Source: Actinopolymorpha rutila (lineage in GTDB: Bacteria > Actinomycetota > Actinomycetes > Propionibacteriales > Actinopolymorphaceae). Taken from it: a DNA stretch of 64,000 nt. The position numbers and the translations under genes are program-made. The stretch covers positions 3,968,001 through 4,032,000 of the forward strand of contig NZ_JACBZH010000001.1 of assembly GCF_013407855.1 (NCBI RefSeq), in the 5' to 3' direction. How positions within the stretch are numbered: the first letter of the stretch is position 1; the number at the start of each line of letters is the position of its first letter. Below the pieces are notes generated by a model, which was not told where the DNA came from, did no database searches, and was given only the letters and a program-made list of their open reading frames with translations. Shown here in pieces: positions 36,699 through 45,341 of the stretch.

Positions 36699-37537
36699 GT
36701 CCCCTCGGGGCCGCCCACCTCGTTGGGGATCGCGCCGCCGAACCTGCGGTCGCGTTTGACGTAGAGCTCGATCGCCCGCCACAGGTCGCGCCGGTCGAAG
36801 TCGGGGAACAACGTGTCCAGGAAGACGAACTCGGCGTAGGCCGCCTGCCACAGCATGAAGTTGGACGTGCGCTGCTCACCCGACGACCGGACGAACAGGT
36901 CGACGTCGGGCAGGTCCGGCTGGTACAGGTAACGGCCGATCGTCCGCTCGTCGATCCGGTCCGGGCGCAGCTTGCCCGCCTCCACGTCGCGGGCCATCGC
37001 CTGCATCGCGTCGGCGAGTTCGGCCCGTCCGCCGTAGTTGACGCAGAACTGCAGGGTGATGACGTCGTTGTCGCGGGTGCGCTCCTCGGCCTCCTGGAGC
37101 TCGCGGATGACGCTCTTCCACAGCCGGGGGCGGCGCCCGGCCCAGCGCACCCGCACCCCCATGGCGTCCAGCTCGTCGCGCCGGCGGTGGATCACCTCGC
37201 GGTTGAAGCCCATCAGGAAGCGCACCTCCTCCGGCGAACGCGACCAGTTCTCGGTGGAGAACGCGTACGCCGAAAGGGTCTTCACACCGATCTCGATCGC
37301 ACCCTTGATGGTGTCGAACAGCGCGCCCTCGCCCCGCTCGTGGCCGCGCGTGCGCGGCAGCCCACGAGCCTTGGCCCACCGGCCGTTTCCGTCCATCACC
37401 AGGGCGACGTGGCGGGGAACGAGCTCCGGCGGGATCGCCGGCGGCCGCGCACCCGACGGGTGCGGGTCGGGCGGCTGGACCGGCCGGCGGACAGGTGCCG
37501 GCCTGCGCCGCAGGCCGGTGCGCAGGCTGGGACTCAT
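36695..37537 (-). CDS. uppS: isoprenyl transferase (undecaprenyl diphosphate synthase)
   Basis: 280 aa cis-prenyltransferase that makes the polyprenyl diphosphate carrier for cell-wall synthesis. Family motifs are present: [27 protein letters not shown] (catalytic Asp in region I), [35 protein letters not shown], and [37 protein letters not shown] (region V). An Arg/Pro-rich N-terminal tail of about 35 residues precedes the core. The start overlaps the recO stop by 4 bp, and its stop overlaps that of zur head to head. Confidence 0.95.
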   Translation of the reverse strand: MSPSLRTGLRRRPAPVRRPVQPPDPHPSGARPPAIPPELVPRHVALVMDGNGRWAKARGLPRTRGHERGEGALFDTIKGAIEIGVKTLSAYAFSTENWSRSPEEVRFLMGFNREVIHRRRDELDAMGVRVRWAGRRPRLWKSVIRELQEAEERTRDNDVITLQFCVNYGGRAELADAMQAMARDVEAGKLRPDRIDERTIGRYLYQPDLPDVDLFVRSSGEQRTSNFMLWQAAYAEFVFLDTLFPDFDRRDLWRAIELYVKRDRRFGGAIPNEVGGPEGT

Positions 37538-38421
37538 CGCGAGATCACACCCCGTCCGGTGTCGTGGGAGGCGCCGTCGTGGCGCTCGTGGTGCTCTTCG
37601 TGTTCGTCGTCGTGGTGCTCATGGTCGTGGAGCTCATGGTCGTGGTGCTCGTCCTCGGACACCCGTACCCGGATCTCCGGTTCGAACCGCTCGACGTGCG
37701 GCAGGGAGCGCAGGCCGCGTTCGAGATGCCACTGGAGGTATGCCGACACCAGGCCGGTGGCCTCGCGCCGGTGGCGGTCCATGCTCGTGTCGGCCACCTC
37801 CCACTCGCCGGTCAGCAGCGCCGCCAGCAGCCCGACGGTCTCCGGTGCGGGCATCGCCACCCCGGCCGGCCGGCAGTCCGCGCAGATCATCCCGCCGGCC
37901 GCGACCGCGAAGGCACGGTGCGGGCCACCCGTGCCGCAGCGGGCGCAGGCGTCGAAGGAGGGCGCGTAGCCCGCGACGGCCAGCGACCGCAGCAGGTAGG
38001 AGTCGAGGATGAGGCTGGGGTCGTGGGCGCCCTCGGCCAGCGAACGCAGGGCGGCGACCAGGAGCAGGAAGTGCTGAGTGGCCGGCTCGCGCTCCTCGAC
38101 GGTGAGCCGCTCCGCGGTCTCCAGCATGGCCGCGGCGGTGGTGTAACGGCCGTAGTCGGCATACATCGCCTCGGCGTAGGGCCGGCGGATCTCGGCCTGG
38201 GTGATGACGTCCAGCGAGCGACCCACCGCGAGCTGCAGTTCGACGTAGGAGCAGGGCTCCAGCCGGGCACCGAACCGCGACGTCGTCCGGCGGACACCCT
38301 TGGCGACCGCCCGCACCCGTCCGTGATGACGGGTCAGCAGGGTGATGATCCGGTCGGCCTCGCCCAGCTTGTGGGTGCGGAGCACCACGGCCTCGTCGAC
38401 GTACAGCGGCACACCGACCAT
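37534..38421 (-). CDS. recO: DNA repair protein RecO with His-rich tail
   Basis: 295 aa recombination mediator that helps load RecA with RecF/RecR. The N-terminal OB fold begins [48 protein letters not shown]. The helical domain follows, with a zinc-binding CARCGTGG...CADC unit. The last about 40 residues are Glu/Asp/His-rich with 12 His in about 32 residues, unlike ordinary RecO. The ATG at 38421 is given; a GTG at 38412 (VPLYVDEAV) fits the family start as well. Confidence 0.93.
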   Translation of the reverse strand: MVGVPLYVDEAVVLRTHKLGEADRIITLLTRHHGRVRAVAKGVRRTTSRFGARLEPCSYVELQLAVGRSLDVITQAEIRRPYAEAMYADYGRYTTAAAMLETAERLTVEEREPATQHFLLLVAALRSLAEGAHDPSLILDSYLLRSLAVAGYAPSFDACARCGTGGPHRAFAVAAGGMICADCRPAGVAMPAPETVGLLAALLTGEWEVADTSMDRHRREATGLVSAYLQWHLERGLRSLPHVERFEPEIRVRVSEDEHHDHELHDHEHHDDEHEEHHERHDGASHDTGRGVISR

Positions 38422-38516
38422 TCTCGCCTACCGCGCCGACGGTGCCGACCCCCACCGCATTTCGGCGTGCCCGTACGTCCCGACCAGTACGTCAGCCGTA
38501 CGTCACGATCCGCGAC

Positions 38517-39311
38517 TCACAGCAGGCCCAGCAGGGAAACCGCGGCCAGCAGGTTGACCAGCAGGTGGGTGACGATCGCGGGCCCGAGGCGATCCGACCG
38601 CATCCGGACGTATCCGGCGGCCAGCCCGGCGGCGAACAGCAGCACCACCCGGGTCGGTTCGAGATGGACCAGGGCGAACAGCACCGCGGTCACCAGCAGC
38701 GTCGGCCAGGCACCCAGGCCACGCCGGCGCAGCGCGCTCCACCACATGCCCCGAAAGTGAATTTCCTCCACGAACGCCGCGCACAGCGCCATGACGGCCA
38801 GCGCGACCACCTGCCAGTGGGAGTTGGCGTGCCCGGCGACGTCACCCAGCGCCGAGGTGGGCGTGACGCCGGTCGCCGCGATCGTCACCAGCAGGATGAT
38901 CGTGGCCGCCAGGAGTACGACCAGACAGGCCACCAGGCCGACCGCGATGTCCACGGGGCTAAACGACAGCGCGAGGTCCGAGCGCGGACCGTTCCCCCGC
39001 CGCCGGGAGGCCAGCAGCGGTACACCGGCCAGCGACAGCCAGCCCACGGGCGTGGCGATGATCGTCGCCGTGACCGGATCCACGCCCAGGGCGGTGAGGC
39101 CCAACGACACCGCGAACGACAAGACGACGAAACCGAGCAGCGACCCGATCGCGGTGGGGATGCCCCATCGCGGCGTCGGTGCGACGTCGGTGCCGCCCGA
39201 CGCGCCGGGGACGGATGGTGGGACGTTTCCCGCTGCGGGGACAGGGCCGGAAGACTCCGAAGGCGATGGCTGACTGGTCACCCCTCCATCATCTACGCAG
39301 CATCCACCCAC
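38517..39311 (-). CDS. CPBP family intramembrane metalloprotease
   Basis: 264 aa with about seven or eight membrane helices. The catalytic motifs of the CAAX protease/bacteriocin-processing family are present: AAFVEEIHFRGMWWSALRR (EExxxR), FALVHLEPTRVV (FxxxH) and a distal His in LGPAIVTHLLVNLL. Bacterial members process or protect against small peptides, or act in membrane protein control. The substrate is unknown here. GTG at 39311 is the longest start; a GTG at 39281 preceded by a -10-like TAGATG is an alternative that removes ten residues. Confidence 0.85.
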   Translation of the reverse strand: MGGCCVDDGGVTSQPSPSESSGPVPAAGNVPPSVPGASGGTDVAPTPRWGIPTAIGSLLGFVVLSFAVSLGLTALGVDPVTATIIATPVGWLSLAGVPLLASRRRGNGPRSDLALSFSPVDIAVGLVACLVVLLAATIILLVTIAATGVTPTSALGDVAGHANSHWQVVALAVMALCAAFVEEIHFRGMWWSALRRRGLGAWPTLLVTAVLFALVHLEPTRVVLLFAAGLAAGYVRMRSDRLGPAIVTHLLVNLLAAVSLLGLL

Positions 39312-39494
39312 CCCGCCGACACGCTTGGTTTGACTCTGCGCCGTGGAGGGGCAAGGGTGGAATCACCGGCGTCCAGTGCATCGGGGAGTGATTCACACCT
39401 GCCAGCCGGTCGGGCCGTGGCGCCCTGACATACGCCTTCGACGGCGCGCGGGCGCAGTTCCCCGTCACCCATGATCTCTAGTTGAGGAGCAATC

Positions 39495-39851
39495 TTGCTT
39501 GCACTCACGAACAACGCTGCCCTCGTCATCCAGTCCCTGACGAACAGCCCCGAACTTCCCGGAAGTGCCGGTCTGCGCATCACGGCGCAGCCAGAGGACC
39601 AGCAGAGCCTGAGCCTCGCGGTCGCCGCCGAGCCCACCGCCGGCGACGCCGTCGTCGAGGAGCAGGGCGCGCGCGTCTTCTTGGAGGAGAGCGCCTCGAG
39701 CATGCTCGACGAGATGGTGCTCGACGCCGAGGTCGACGCCCAGGGCAGCGTGCAGTTCTTCCTGGGCAGCCAGGCCGGCCAGGCTGGCGGGCAGCCCGGC
39801 GGCGCCGCTCCCTCGCAGAACAGCCAGGGCCCCGACGGTCCCACCGCCTGA
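39495..39851 (+). CDS. HesB/IscA-like (Fe-S scaffold fold) protein without cysteines
   Basis: 118 aa. The N-terminal 90 residues follow the A-type Fe-S carrier fold (LTNNAALVIQSLTNS-GLRIT...LSLAVAAEPTAGDAVVEEQGARVFLEESASSMLDEMVLDAEV), but all three cysteines that bind the cluster in IscA/HesB are missing; the protein has no Cys at all. A Gly/Gln-rich tail follows. TTG start at 39495 with GAGGAG 5 nt upstream. It is therefore unlikely to carry an Fe-S cluster. Similar Cys-free proteins occur in actinomycetes, without a known role that I can cite. Confidence 0.75.
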   Translation: MLALTNNAALVIQSLTNSPELPGSAGLRITAQPEDQQSLSLAVAAEPTAGDAVVEEQGARVFLEESASSMLDEMVLDAEVDAQGSVQFFLGSQAGQAGGQPGGAAPSQNSQGPDGPTA

Positions 39852-39875
39852 GCAGGCGAGACCGTTCGGGGGGCG

Positions 39876-39911
39876 GGCGCCGTTCCGCACCTGGTGGGTA
39901 GGAACGGCGCC
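39876..39911 (+). terminator. terminator of the HesB-like gene
   Basis: Perfect 11-bp stem GGCGCCGTTCC/GGAACGGCGCC with a 14-nt loop, followed by TCTT, 25 bp beyond the stop codon and before the convergent transporter-protein gene. Confidence 0.8.
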
Positions 39912-39938
39912 TCTTACCCGTCTGCCCGAGGCCGGCCG

Positions 39939-42050
39939 TCAGGCGTGTGACTTCGGGTCGTCCCAGAACCACGCCTCCGGGTCGTAGGCCGCGGGCGTCG
40001 GGTGGTGCCAGTCGTTGACCAGACCGCCGAGTGCGGTCTGTTCCTTGGTGGGGACGTTGCGCAAGCCGTCCTTGACGAGGACGATCTGCGGGTAGTTGGC
40101 GACGACCCCCATGAAGAACGGCCCCTCGTCGACGTGGACCCGGATCATGTCCCAGACCAGCTTGTCCCGCTTGGTCTGGTCGACCTCGACCCGCACCTTG
40201 TCGGCGAGCTTCCACAGCCGGTCCACCGGACTGCCGGGTTCGGGTGCGGCTCGCGGCGGTGTGCGCTTGTACGGATCGAGGTCGAGCTGCTTCTTCTCGT
40301 CCGGCGTACCCCTCAGCGCGTAGAACTGCCCCTGCAGTGACGCCCACCGGGACGGCTCCATCGGCATCAGCCACAGCATGTCCGCGGCGACGCTCATCGT
40401 GCTGGTCTCCCACGCGGTGGTGGTCATCAGCTTGCCCTGCGCCCACTGGTCGCCGAAGGACGTGGGAGAGACCGGGCTGAGGCGAGTGTCGATGCCGATG
40501 GCGTCCCAGCTCTTCTTCAGCAGCTGGTTCTTCTTCATGTGCTCGCCGGTGGTGTCGATGTCGGCCGGGTAGTTCAGGCGGACGATCAGCTTGCTGCCGT
40601 CGGGCTTCTCCCGCTTGCCGTCGCCGTCCTTGTCGACCACGCCCAGCTTGTCCAGCATCGACTTGGCGCGCTCGGGGTCGAACTTCACCCACGACTCACG
40701 CCACTGCTTGTACTCCTGCGGGCCGTTGCCGCGGTGGAACTCCCGCGTCTTCGGCCCGTACCCACCGGTCGTGGGTGTGCCGGTGTCGAAGTAGATCGAC
40801 TTGCGGGCCTCGCCGCGGTCGTACGCCAGCGACAGCGCCTGGCGGAACTCCGCCTTGCGGATCAGCGCGCGCATGGCCGGCTCGTCGTAGTCCTGGTTGA
40901 AGAAGAAGATGGACCCGGTGCCGGATCCGCTGTCCCACAACAGCATCTTCATGCCGCTCTTGCCCTGCGAGCGCTTCAGCCCGGAGATGTCGCCGAGGGT
41001 CAGGCTGTTGAACGGACCGTGCACCTGGTCGAACTGACCGGACTGGATCTGCAGCTTGCGGGTCTCGATGTTGTCGACCACCCGGAAGTTCAGCCCGTCG
41101 ATGTACGGCAACTGGTTGCCGGCCTGGTCGACCACCCAGTAGTAGGGGTTGCGCTTCCACGTCGTCGCCCGGCCCTCGGAGTAGGTGGCCAGCTGCCACC
41201 CGCCCATCGTCGGGGTCTCCGGGTTGTAGACGGTGTTGCGCTTCTCGTCGAACTTCGTCGTCCAGTCCTTGCCGACGGACTTGTTGTACTTCGGGTGGAA
41301 CTGCTTCATGTAGTGCTTGGGTTCCATCCACGTCGCGGCGATCCCGCGGTTGACCCAGTTGGCGATCATGTCGGGCACCATCGGGCTGGGCGCGTCGTAG
41401 GTGATCACCAGCGTGTAGTCGTCCGGCGCCTCGAACCTCGCGACCGTGCCCTTGCCGGAGCGGGCCTCGTCGGGGATGCCCTCACTGAAGTCCGGGTCGA
41501 GCACCATGTCGTTCCACCAGAACATGATGTCGGCGGTGGTCCACTTCTGCCCGTCGGACCACTTGAGTCCCTTGCGGAAGTGGAACGTCCACACCGACGC
41601 GTCCTGGTTGGACTCCCAGCTCTCCGCCAGGCCCGGGCCGAGGGTGAGGCCGTCGTTGAGCCAGCGCAGCGGCGAGTGGCCGTACATGTACTCCTTGATG
41701 GCACCGTCGTTGCTGGCGCCGCACGCCATCCGCAGGGTGCCGCCGTACTTCCCGTTCTGCGCCCAGTAGTGCGGGATGACGTAGGGCTTGTCCGGCAGCC
41801 GGTCCTTCAGCGCGGGCAGCTTTCCGGCCTTGACCTGCGCGGCCAGCTCCGGCGACTCCTTCAGCTGCCGCGGCGCCGCCAGCGGCTTCGGCGCCGATCC
41901 CCGCTTGGCGGGACCCTTGCTCGGCTTCGGCCCTTCGCCGGTCGAGTTCCCTCCCCCGCCACTGCTGCAGGCGCCGAGCGTGACGCTGCCGGCGACCACG
42001 GCGGCCCCGAAGAGCAGCCGGCGCCTGGTGAGTTCGTCAGACCCCGACAT
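39939..42050 (-). CDS. ABC transporter substrate-binding lipoprotein, family 5 (peptide/oligosaccharide type)
   Basis: 703 aa, at the large end of the family. The N-terminus has a twin-arginine signal (TRRRLLFGAA) and lipobox (LGAC), then a Gly/Ser/Pro/Lys linker. The mature part is SBP_bac_5: GGTLRMAC, SVWTFHFRKGLKWSDGQKWTTADIMFWWNDM, and the C-terminal EQTALGGLVNDWHHPTPAAYDPEAWFWDD. ATG 42050 is preceded by GGAGGT at 4 nt. Large members of this type in actinomycetes often take up oligosaccharides rather than peptides. No permease or ATPase genes are adjacent, so it must use components encoded elsewhere. It is divergent from a LacI regulator. Confidence 0.88.
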   Translation of the reverse strand: MSGSDELTRRRLLFGAAVVAGSVTLGACSSGGGGNSTGEGPKPSKGPAKRGSAPKPLAAPRQLKESPELAAQVKAGKLPALKDRLPDKPYVIPHYWAQNGKYGGTLRMACGASNDGAIKEYMYGHSPLRWLNDGLTLGPGLAESWESNQDASVWTFHFRKGLKWSDGQKWTTADIMFWWNDMVLDPDFSEGIPDEARSGKGTVARFEAPDDYTLVITYDAPSPMVPDMIANWVNRGIAATWMEPKHYMKQFHPKYNKSVGKDWTTKFDEKRNTVYNPETPTMGGWQLATYSEGRATTWKRNPYYWVVDQAGNQLPYIDGLNFRVVDNIETRKLQIQSGQFDQVHGPFNSLTLGDISGLKRSQGKSGMKMLLWDSGSGTGSIFFFNQDYDEPAMRALIRKAEFRQALSLAYDRGEARKSIYFDTGTPTTGGYGPKTREFHRGNGPQEYKQWRESWVKFDPERAKSMLDKLGVVDKDGDGKREKPDGSKLIVRLNYPADIDTTGEHMKKNQLLKKSWDAIGIDTRLSPVSPTSFGDQWAQGKLMTTTAWETSTMSVAADMLWLMPMEPSRWASLQGQFYALRGTPDEKKQLDLDPYKRTPPRAAPEPGSPVDRLWKLADKVRVEVDQTKRDKLVWDMIRVHVDEGPFFMGVVANYPQIVLVKDGLRNVPTKEQTALGGLVNDWHHPTPAAYDPEAWFWDDPKSHA

Positions 42051-42184
42051 CGCGACCTCCCATGTGCGAAACCCAGGTACGGAACAGGTGCGGACCGGTT
42101 CACGAGTGCACTGCTCACCCGCAGAACAAGCCCGGAACAGGTGACGCGTACGACGCTGTGCGCAGCGCACGCCGACCGCGCGAT

Positions 42185-42204
42185 CAGTCGATTCGATTCG
42201 ACTG
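42185..42204. promoter_or_regulatory. putative LacI-type operator 1
   Basis: Perfect 7-bp arms CAGTCGA/TCGACTG around a 6-bp centre. It is the SBP-side palindrome in the divergent region and shares the GTCGA/TCGAC core with the operator at 42343. Confidence 0.5.
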
Positions 42205-42305
42205 TGCAATCTGGCGGAAACAGTAATCGCGGGAACGGATGTCATGTCAAGACTCCAACCAGCACGAACACAACGAGAGTCCTCGACCGGACACGGGCCG
42301 GTGTC

Positions 42306-42335
42306 TTGACACGTTCGTGACCCGCCTTCTAGCGT
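42306..42335 (+). promoter_or_regulatory. promoter of LacI gene
   Basis: TTGACA (42306-42311), 18 bp, then TAGCGT (42330-42335). Transcription would start next to the operator at 42343, so the regulator probably controls itself. Confidence 0.55.
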
Positions 42336-42342
42336 CCATTCC

Positions 42343-42360
42343 TGTCGAAATGATTCGACA
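42343..42360. promoter_or_regulatory. putative LacI-type operator 2
   Basis: Perfect palindrome TGTCGAA-ATGA-TTCGACA, 7-bp arms with a 4-bp centre, at the predicted transcription start of the first LacI gene. Confidence 0.65.
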
Positions 42361-42398
42361 ACAGAGCAGTAACGAACCCACTGACGAAGGGACGGCCG

Positions 42399-43394
42399 GT
42401 GGCCACGATCGCCGATGTCGCCCGGCTGGCGGGCGTGGCGCCGAGCACGGTGTCGTACGTCCTGTCCAACCGGCGCAGCATCTCCCCGCAGACCCGCGAG
42501 GCGGTGCACCAGGCGATCCGCGACCTGGACTACCAGCCGCACGTCGGCGCCCGGGCGCTGCGCGGGGCGGCGACCCGCGTCCTCGCGGTCTCGGTTCCCT
42601 CCGAGGGCACCTACTCCCCGCTGCGCTGGCGGTTCGTGCACGACCTGAGCGCCGCCGCGCGTGAGCACGAGTACGACCTGTTGCTGCTCACCGGCGAGGA
42701 CAGCGTGGCCGACGTACGCCGGGTGGCCCGCAGCCGGCTGGCCGACGGCGCGGTCCTGATGTCGGTGCTGACCGACGACCCGCGGATCCCGGTGGTCCGG
42801 GAGCTGGGGTTCCCCACCGCGCTCCTCGGCTGCCCGGACGACCCGAGCGGCCTGCCCTGGTGCGACTTCGACTTCGAGGGCTCGGCCGCGCAGGCGGTGC
42901 GGATGCTCGCCGGGGCCGGGCACCGCCGGATCGGGTTCGTGGCCTCCACCGACACCGAGTTCCGCGAGGGCGTGAGCTACGCCCGGCGCGGTCTGGCCGG
43001 CGCCCGCCTCGGCGCCCGGGACGCGGACGCCGAGCTCACGGTGATCCGGTCCTCGAACTCCCCGCGTACGCTGGCCGGCCGGGTGCGCCGGCTGCTCGAC
43101 GTCGACGACCCGCCCTCGGCGCTGGTCACCGTGCACGACGTGCCGGGGCTGGTGGAGATCCTGCGCGAGCAGGGTTACCGCGTACCGGTCGACCTGCCGG
43201 TGGTGGCCGTGGCGAGCACCCGCGAGCGCCCCGGCGTGCCCGGGCTCCCGCGCTGGGAGCTCCCGGTGGCGCAGATGACCCGGACGGCGGTGCGGCTCGC
43301 GATGGCGGCGATCTCGGGCGAGCCCGGTGGGACCGGCGAGCCCGGCCGGCCCGGCGACCGGGGCGGACTGATCGGGACCGGCCCCACGGAATAG
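42399..43394 (+). CDS. LacI family transcriptional regulator
   Basis: 331 aa. The N-terminal LacI helix-turn-helix (ATIADVARLAGVAPSTVSYVLSNRRSISPQTREAVHQAIRDLDYQPH) includes the hinge helix, and a periplasmic-binding-protein-like sugar-sensing domain follows. The C-terminal RWELPVAQMTRTAVRLAM is typical. GTG start at 42399. It faces the family 5 solute-binding gene and has a palindromic operator in its own promoter, so it is likely a local repressor responding to the transported sugar. The recognition helix (VAPSTVSYVL) is nearly the same as in the LacI protein at 44307. Confidence 0.92.
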   Translation: MATIADVARLAGVAPSTVSYVLSNRRSISPQTREAVHQAIRDLDYQPHVGARALRGAATRVLAVSVPSEGTYSPLRWRFVHDLSAAAREHEYDLLLLTGEDSVADVRRVARSRLADGAVLMSVLTDDPRIPVVRELGFPTALLGCPDDPSGLPWCDFDFEGSAAQAVRMLAGAGHRRIGFVASTDTEFREGVSYARRGLAGARLGARDADAELTVIRSSNSPRTLAGRVRRLLDVDDPPSALVTVHDVPGLVEILREQGYRVPVDLPVVAVASTRERPGVPGLPRWELPVAQMTRTAVRLAMAAISGEPGGTGEPGRPGDRGGLIGTGPTE

Positions 43395-43460
43395 TTGAAG
43401 TGTCAATAACGTTCCTCACGCTCGTACGCACATCGACACGCACTTCGAGGTGAGGACTTG

Positions 43461-44075
43461 ATGACAGTCAGCGACCTGACCCGCGACGACGTCCGGATCG
43501 ACCCGCGCTCGGCCGACCTGCTCTTCCGGGAGGCCCGCAGCGCGAACAGCTTCACCGACGAACCGGTGAGCGAGGAGACGGTGCGCGAGATCTACGAGCT
43601 GGTCAAGTGGGCGCCGACGGCGTTCAACCAGCAACCGCTGCGTGTCCTGGTGCTGCGGACACCCGAGTCCCGCGAGCGGCTGCTGCCGCTGATGGCGGAG
43701 GGCAACCGGGCCAAGACGGCGGCCGCGCCGCTGACCGCGATCCTCGCCGCGGACACCGAGTTCGCCGACCACCTGCCCCGCCTCGTACCCCACGCGCCGA
43801 ACGTCAAGGACCTGTTCGCCGACGACGAGCGGCGGCACACCTCCGCGCAGTTCAACGCCACCATCCAGGTGGGCTACTTCCTCCTCGGCGTCCGCGCCGC
43901 CGGCCTGGCCGCGGGCCCGATGACCGGCTTCGACAGGGCCGGCGTGGACGCGGAGTTCTTCCCCGACGGCCGGCACCGCTCCCTCGCAGTGGTCAACATC
44001 GGCCGTCCCGGCGAGAACGCCTGGCGCGACCGGCTCCCCCGGCTCGGCTACGACGAGGTCGTCACCTCGATCTGA
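43461..44075 (+). CDS. malonic semialdehyde reductase/nitroreductase family protein (RutE-like)
   Basis: 204 aa FMN-dependent nitroreductase fold of the RutE/HadB subgroup. ARSANSFTDEPVSEETVREIYELVKWAPTAFNQQPLRVLVL holds the FMN phosphate and flavin contacts, and GYFLLGVRAAGLAAGPMTGFD and HRSLAVVNIGRPG are family segments. RutE reduces malonic semialdehyde to 3-hydroxypropionate, but relatives reduce other aldehydes and nitro compounds, so the substrate is uncertain. ATG 43461 has GAGGTGAGGA close upstream. It follows the LacI gene by 66 bp and ends in a strong terminator. Confidence 0.87.
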   Translation: MTVSDLTRDDVRIDPRSADLLFREARSANSFTDEPVSEETVREIYELVKWAPTAFNQQPLRVLVLRTPESRERLLPLMAEGNRAKTAAAPLTAILAADTEFADHLPRLVPHAPNVKDLFADDERRHTSAQFNATIQVGYFLLGVRAAGLAAGPMTGFDRAGVDAEFFPDGRHRSLAVVNIGRPGENAWRDRLPRLGYDEVVTSI

Positions 44076-44121
44076 TCCGGCGGCTCCCCTCTCCGTCCCC
44101 GCGAAAGCGGTACGACGACAG

Positions 44122-44170
44122 CGCCCTCGGCCGGCGCCGGTCCCCCGTTGACCGGCTCCGGCCGAGGGCG
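44122..44170. terminator. terminator after the nitroreductase gene
   Basis: Long stem: CGCCCTCGGCCGG pairs with CCGGCCGAGGGCG, extended by GCCGGT/ACCGGC after one mismatch, with a CCCCCGTTG loop. It lies 47 bp beyond the stop codon. Confidence 0.8.
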
Positions 44171-44212
44171 TTCGCGCCATAGACAGCCGGTGACCACGCT
44201 GGTTAGTTTCGT

Positions 44213-44230
44213 TGTCGAACCGCTTCAACT
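44213..44230. promoter_or_regulatory. putative LacI-type operator 3
   Basis: TGTCGAA-CCGC-TTCAACT has the same 7-4-7 layout as the operator at 42343 and the same left arm; the right arm differs at two positions. A -10-like TAGTTT lies just upstream at 44204-44209. It precedes the LacI-ThuA-Gfo/Idh operon. Confidence 0.55.
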
Positions 44231-44306
44231 CACCGTTTGGTGCCCCAGCCCGCCTCATCCGTGCGGGCCGCTCCGGTCGGGCATCCGGCGCATCGGGGAG
44301 GACGCC

Positions 44307-45341
44307 ATGCCGACGATCAAGGACGTCGCCGAACGTGCCGGGGTCTCGGTGAGCACGGTGTCGTACGCCCTGAGCGGCAAGCGCCGCATCTCCGCAGAGA
44401 CCCGCGACCGCGTGCAGGCGGCCATCCACGCGCTCGGTTATCGGCCACACGCGGGCGCCCAGGCCCTGGCCAGCCGCCGCTCCCAGATCCTCGCCCTGGT
44501 GATGCCGGCCGCCGACTACTTCTCCGTCTCGGTCGGAATGGCGTTCGTCACCGCGGTCACCATCGCCGCCCGCGGCTACGGCTACGACGTCTTGCTGATG
44601 ACCGCCGACGAGGGCGACGAAGGGCTGCGCCGGATCACCCACAGCGCGCTCGCCGACGGCGTACTCCCGATGGAGGTCGAGGTCGAGGACTCCCGGGTGG
44701 CCACCATCCGTGAGCTCGGCATCCCCGCCGCTCTGCTCGGGCGGCCGGCCGACCCGCAGGGACTGCCGTGGGTCGACCTCGACTTCACCGCGGCCGGAGT
44801 CCTGTGCGTCGAGCACCTGGCTCGGCTCGGGCACCGCCGCGTCGGAATGCTCGGCCCCAACGCGGGGGCGTACGAACGCGGGCTGGGTTACGCCCTGCGC
44901 ACCTCGCGGGCCACCCAGGACGCGGCGGCGCGGCACTCGGTGTCGCTGGTGGCCGAGCCGACCGGGCCGGTTCGCCGCGAGGTGGCCGGGAGCGTCCGGC
45001 GGCTGCTGGCCGCCTCCCCGGCGATCACCGCGCTGGTGGTGTACGACCAGGAGGCGCTCGCCACCGTCGAGGAGGTCCTCGCCACCGACGGCGTGCGTGT
45101 GCCCGCCGACCTGTCCGTGCTGGCGGTGGCCGCGGAGTCCACCGCACGGCGTGCCTCTCCCTCGTTGTCCTTCGTGGACCTGCCCGTGGCCGCCATGGCC
45201 GAACACGCCGTCGCCCTCGTCGTCGGCGCGATCTCCGGCACCCCTGCCCAACCGGTGCTGTTGCCGCCGGTGCTGAACGAGCGCGGGAGCACCGCCGCTC
45301 CCGCAGCGCCAGTTCCCCTTCCGAGCCGAGGAGCTCCATGA
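44307..45341 (+). CDS. LacI family transcriptional regulator
   Basis: 344 aa. DNA-binding head [48 protein letters not shown], then a sugar-sensing domain ([54 protein letters not shown]). I chose ATG 44307, with GGGGAGGA close upstream; the frame upstream of it is the leader region. It overlaps the ThuA gene by 4 bp, so it is the first gene of a LacI-thuA-oxidoreductase operon that it probably represses. Confidence 0.93.
   Translation: MPTIKDVAERAGVSVSTVSYALSGKRRISAETRDRVQAAIHALGYRPHAGAQALASRRSQILALVMPAADYFSVSVGMAFVTAVTIAARGYGYDVLLMTADEGDEGLRRITHSALADGVLPMEVEVEDSRVATIRELGIPAALLGRPADPQGLPWVDLDFTAAGVLCVEHLARLGHRRVGMLGPNAGAYERGLGYALRTSRATQDAAARHSVSLVAEPTGPVRREVAGSVRRLLAASPAITALVVYDQEALATVEEVLATDGVRVPADLSVLAVAAESTARRASPSLSFVDLPVAAMAEHAVALVVGAISGTPAQPVLLPPVLNERGSTAAPAAPVPLPSRGAP

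Larger units (their letters stand above)
42051..42398. other. divergent control region, SBP gene and LacI gene
   Basis: 348 bp without a gene. It contains two palindromes, at 42185 and 42343, built around TCGA, and a clear promoter at 42306 for the LacI gene. The composition is less GC-rich than the neighbouring genes, as expected for a control region. Confidence 0.7.

Noticed and set aside
38470-38505. Three GTACGT words before recO as an operator array
   Set aside because: CGTACG-type words are very common in this genome and the spacing (14 and 11 bp) is irregular.
42051-43406. N-terminal extension of the solute-binding protein frame to 1155 aa
   Set aside because: The extension runs antisense through the LacI gene. 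The Tat/lipobox signal and GGAGGT ribosome binding site place the real start at 42050.
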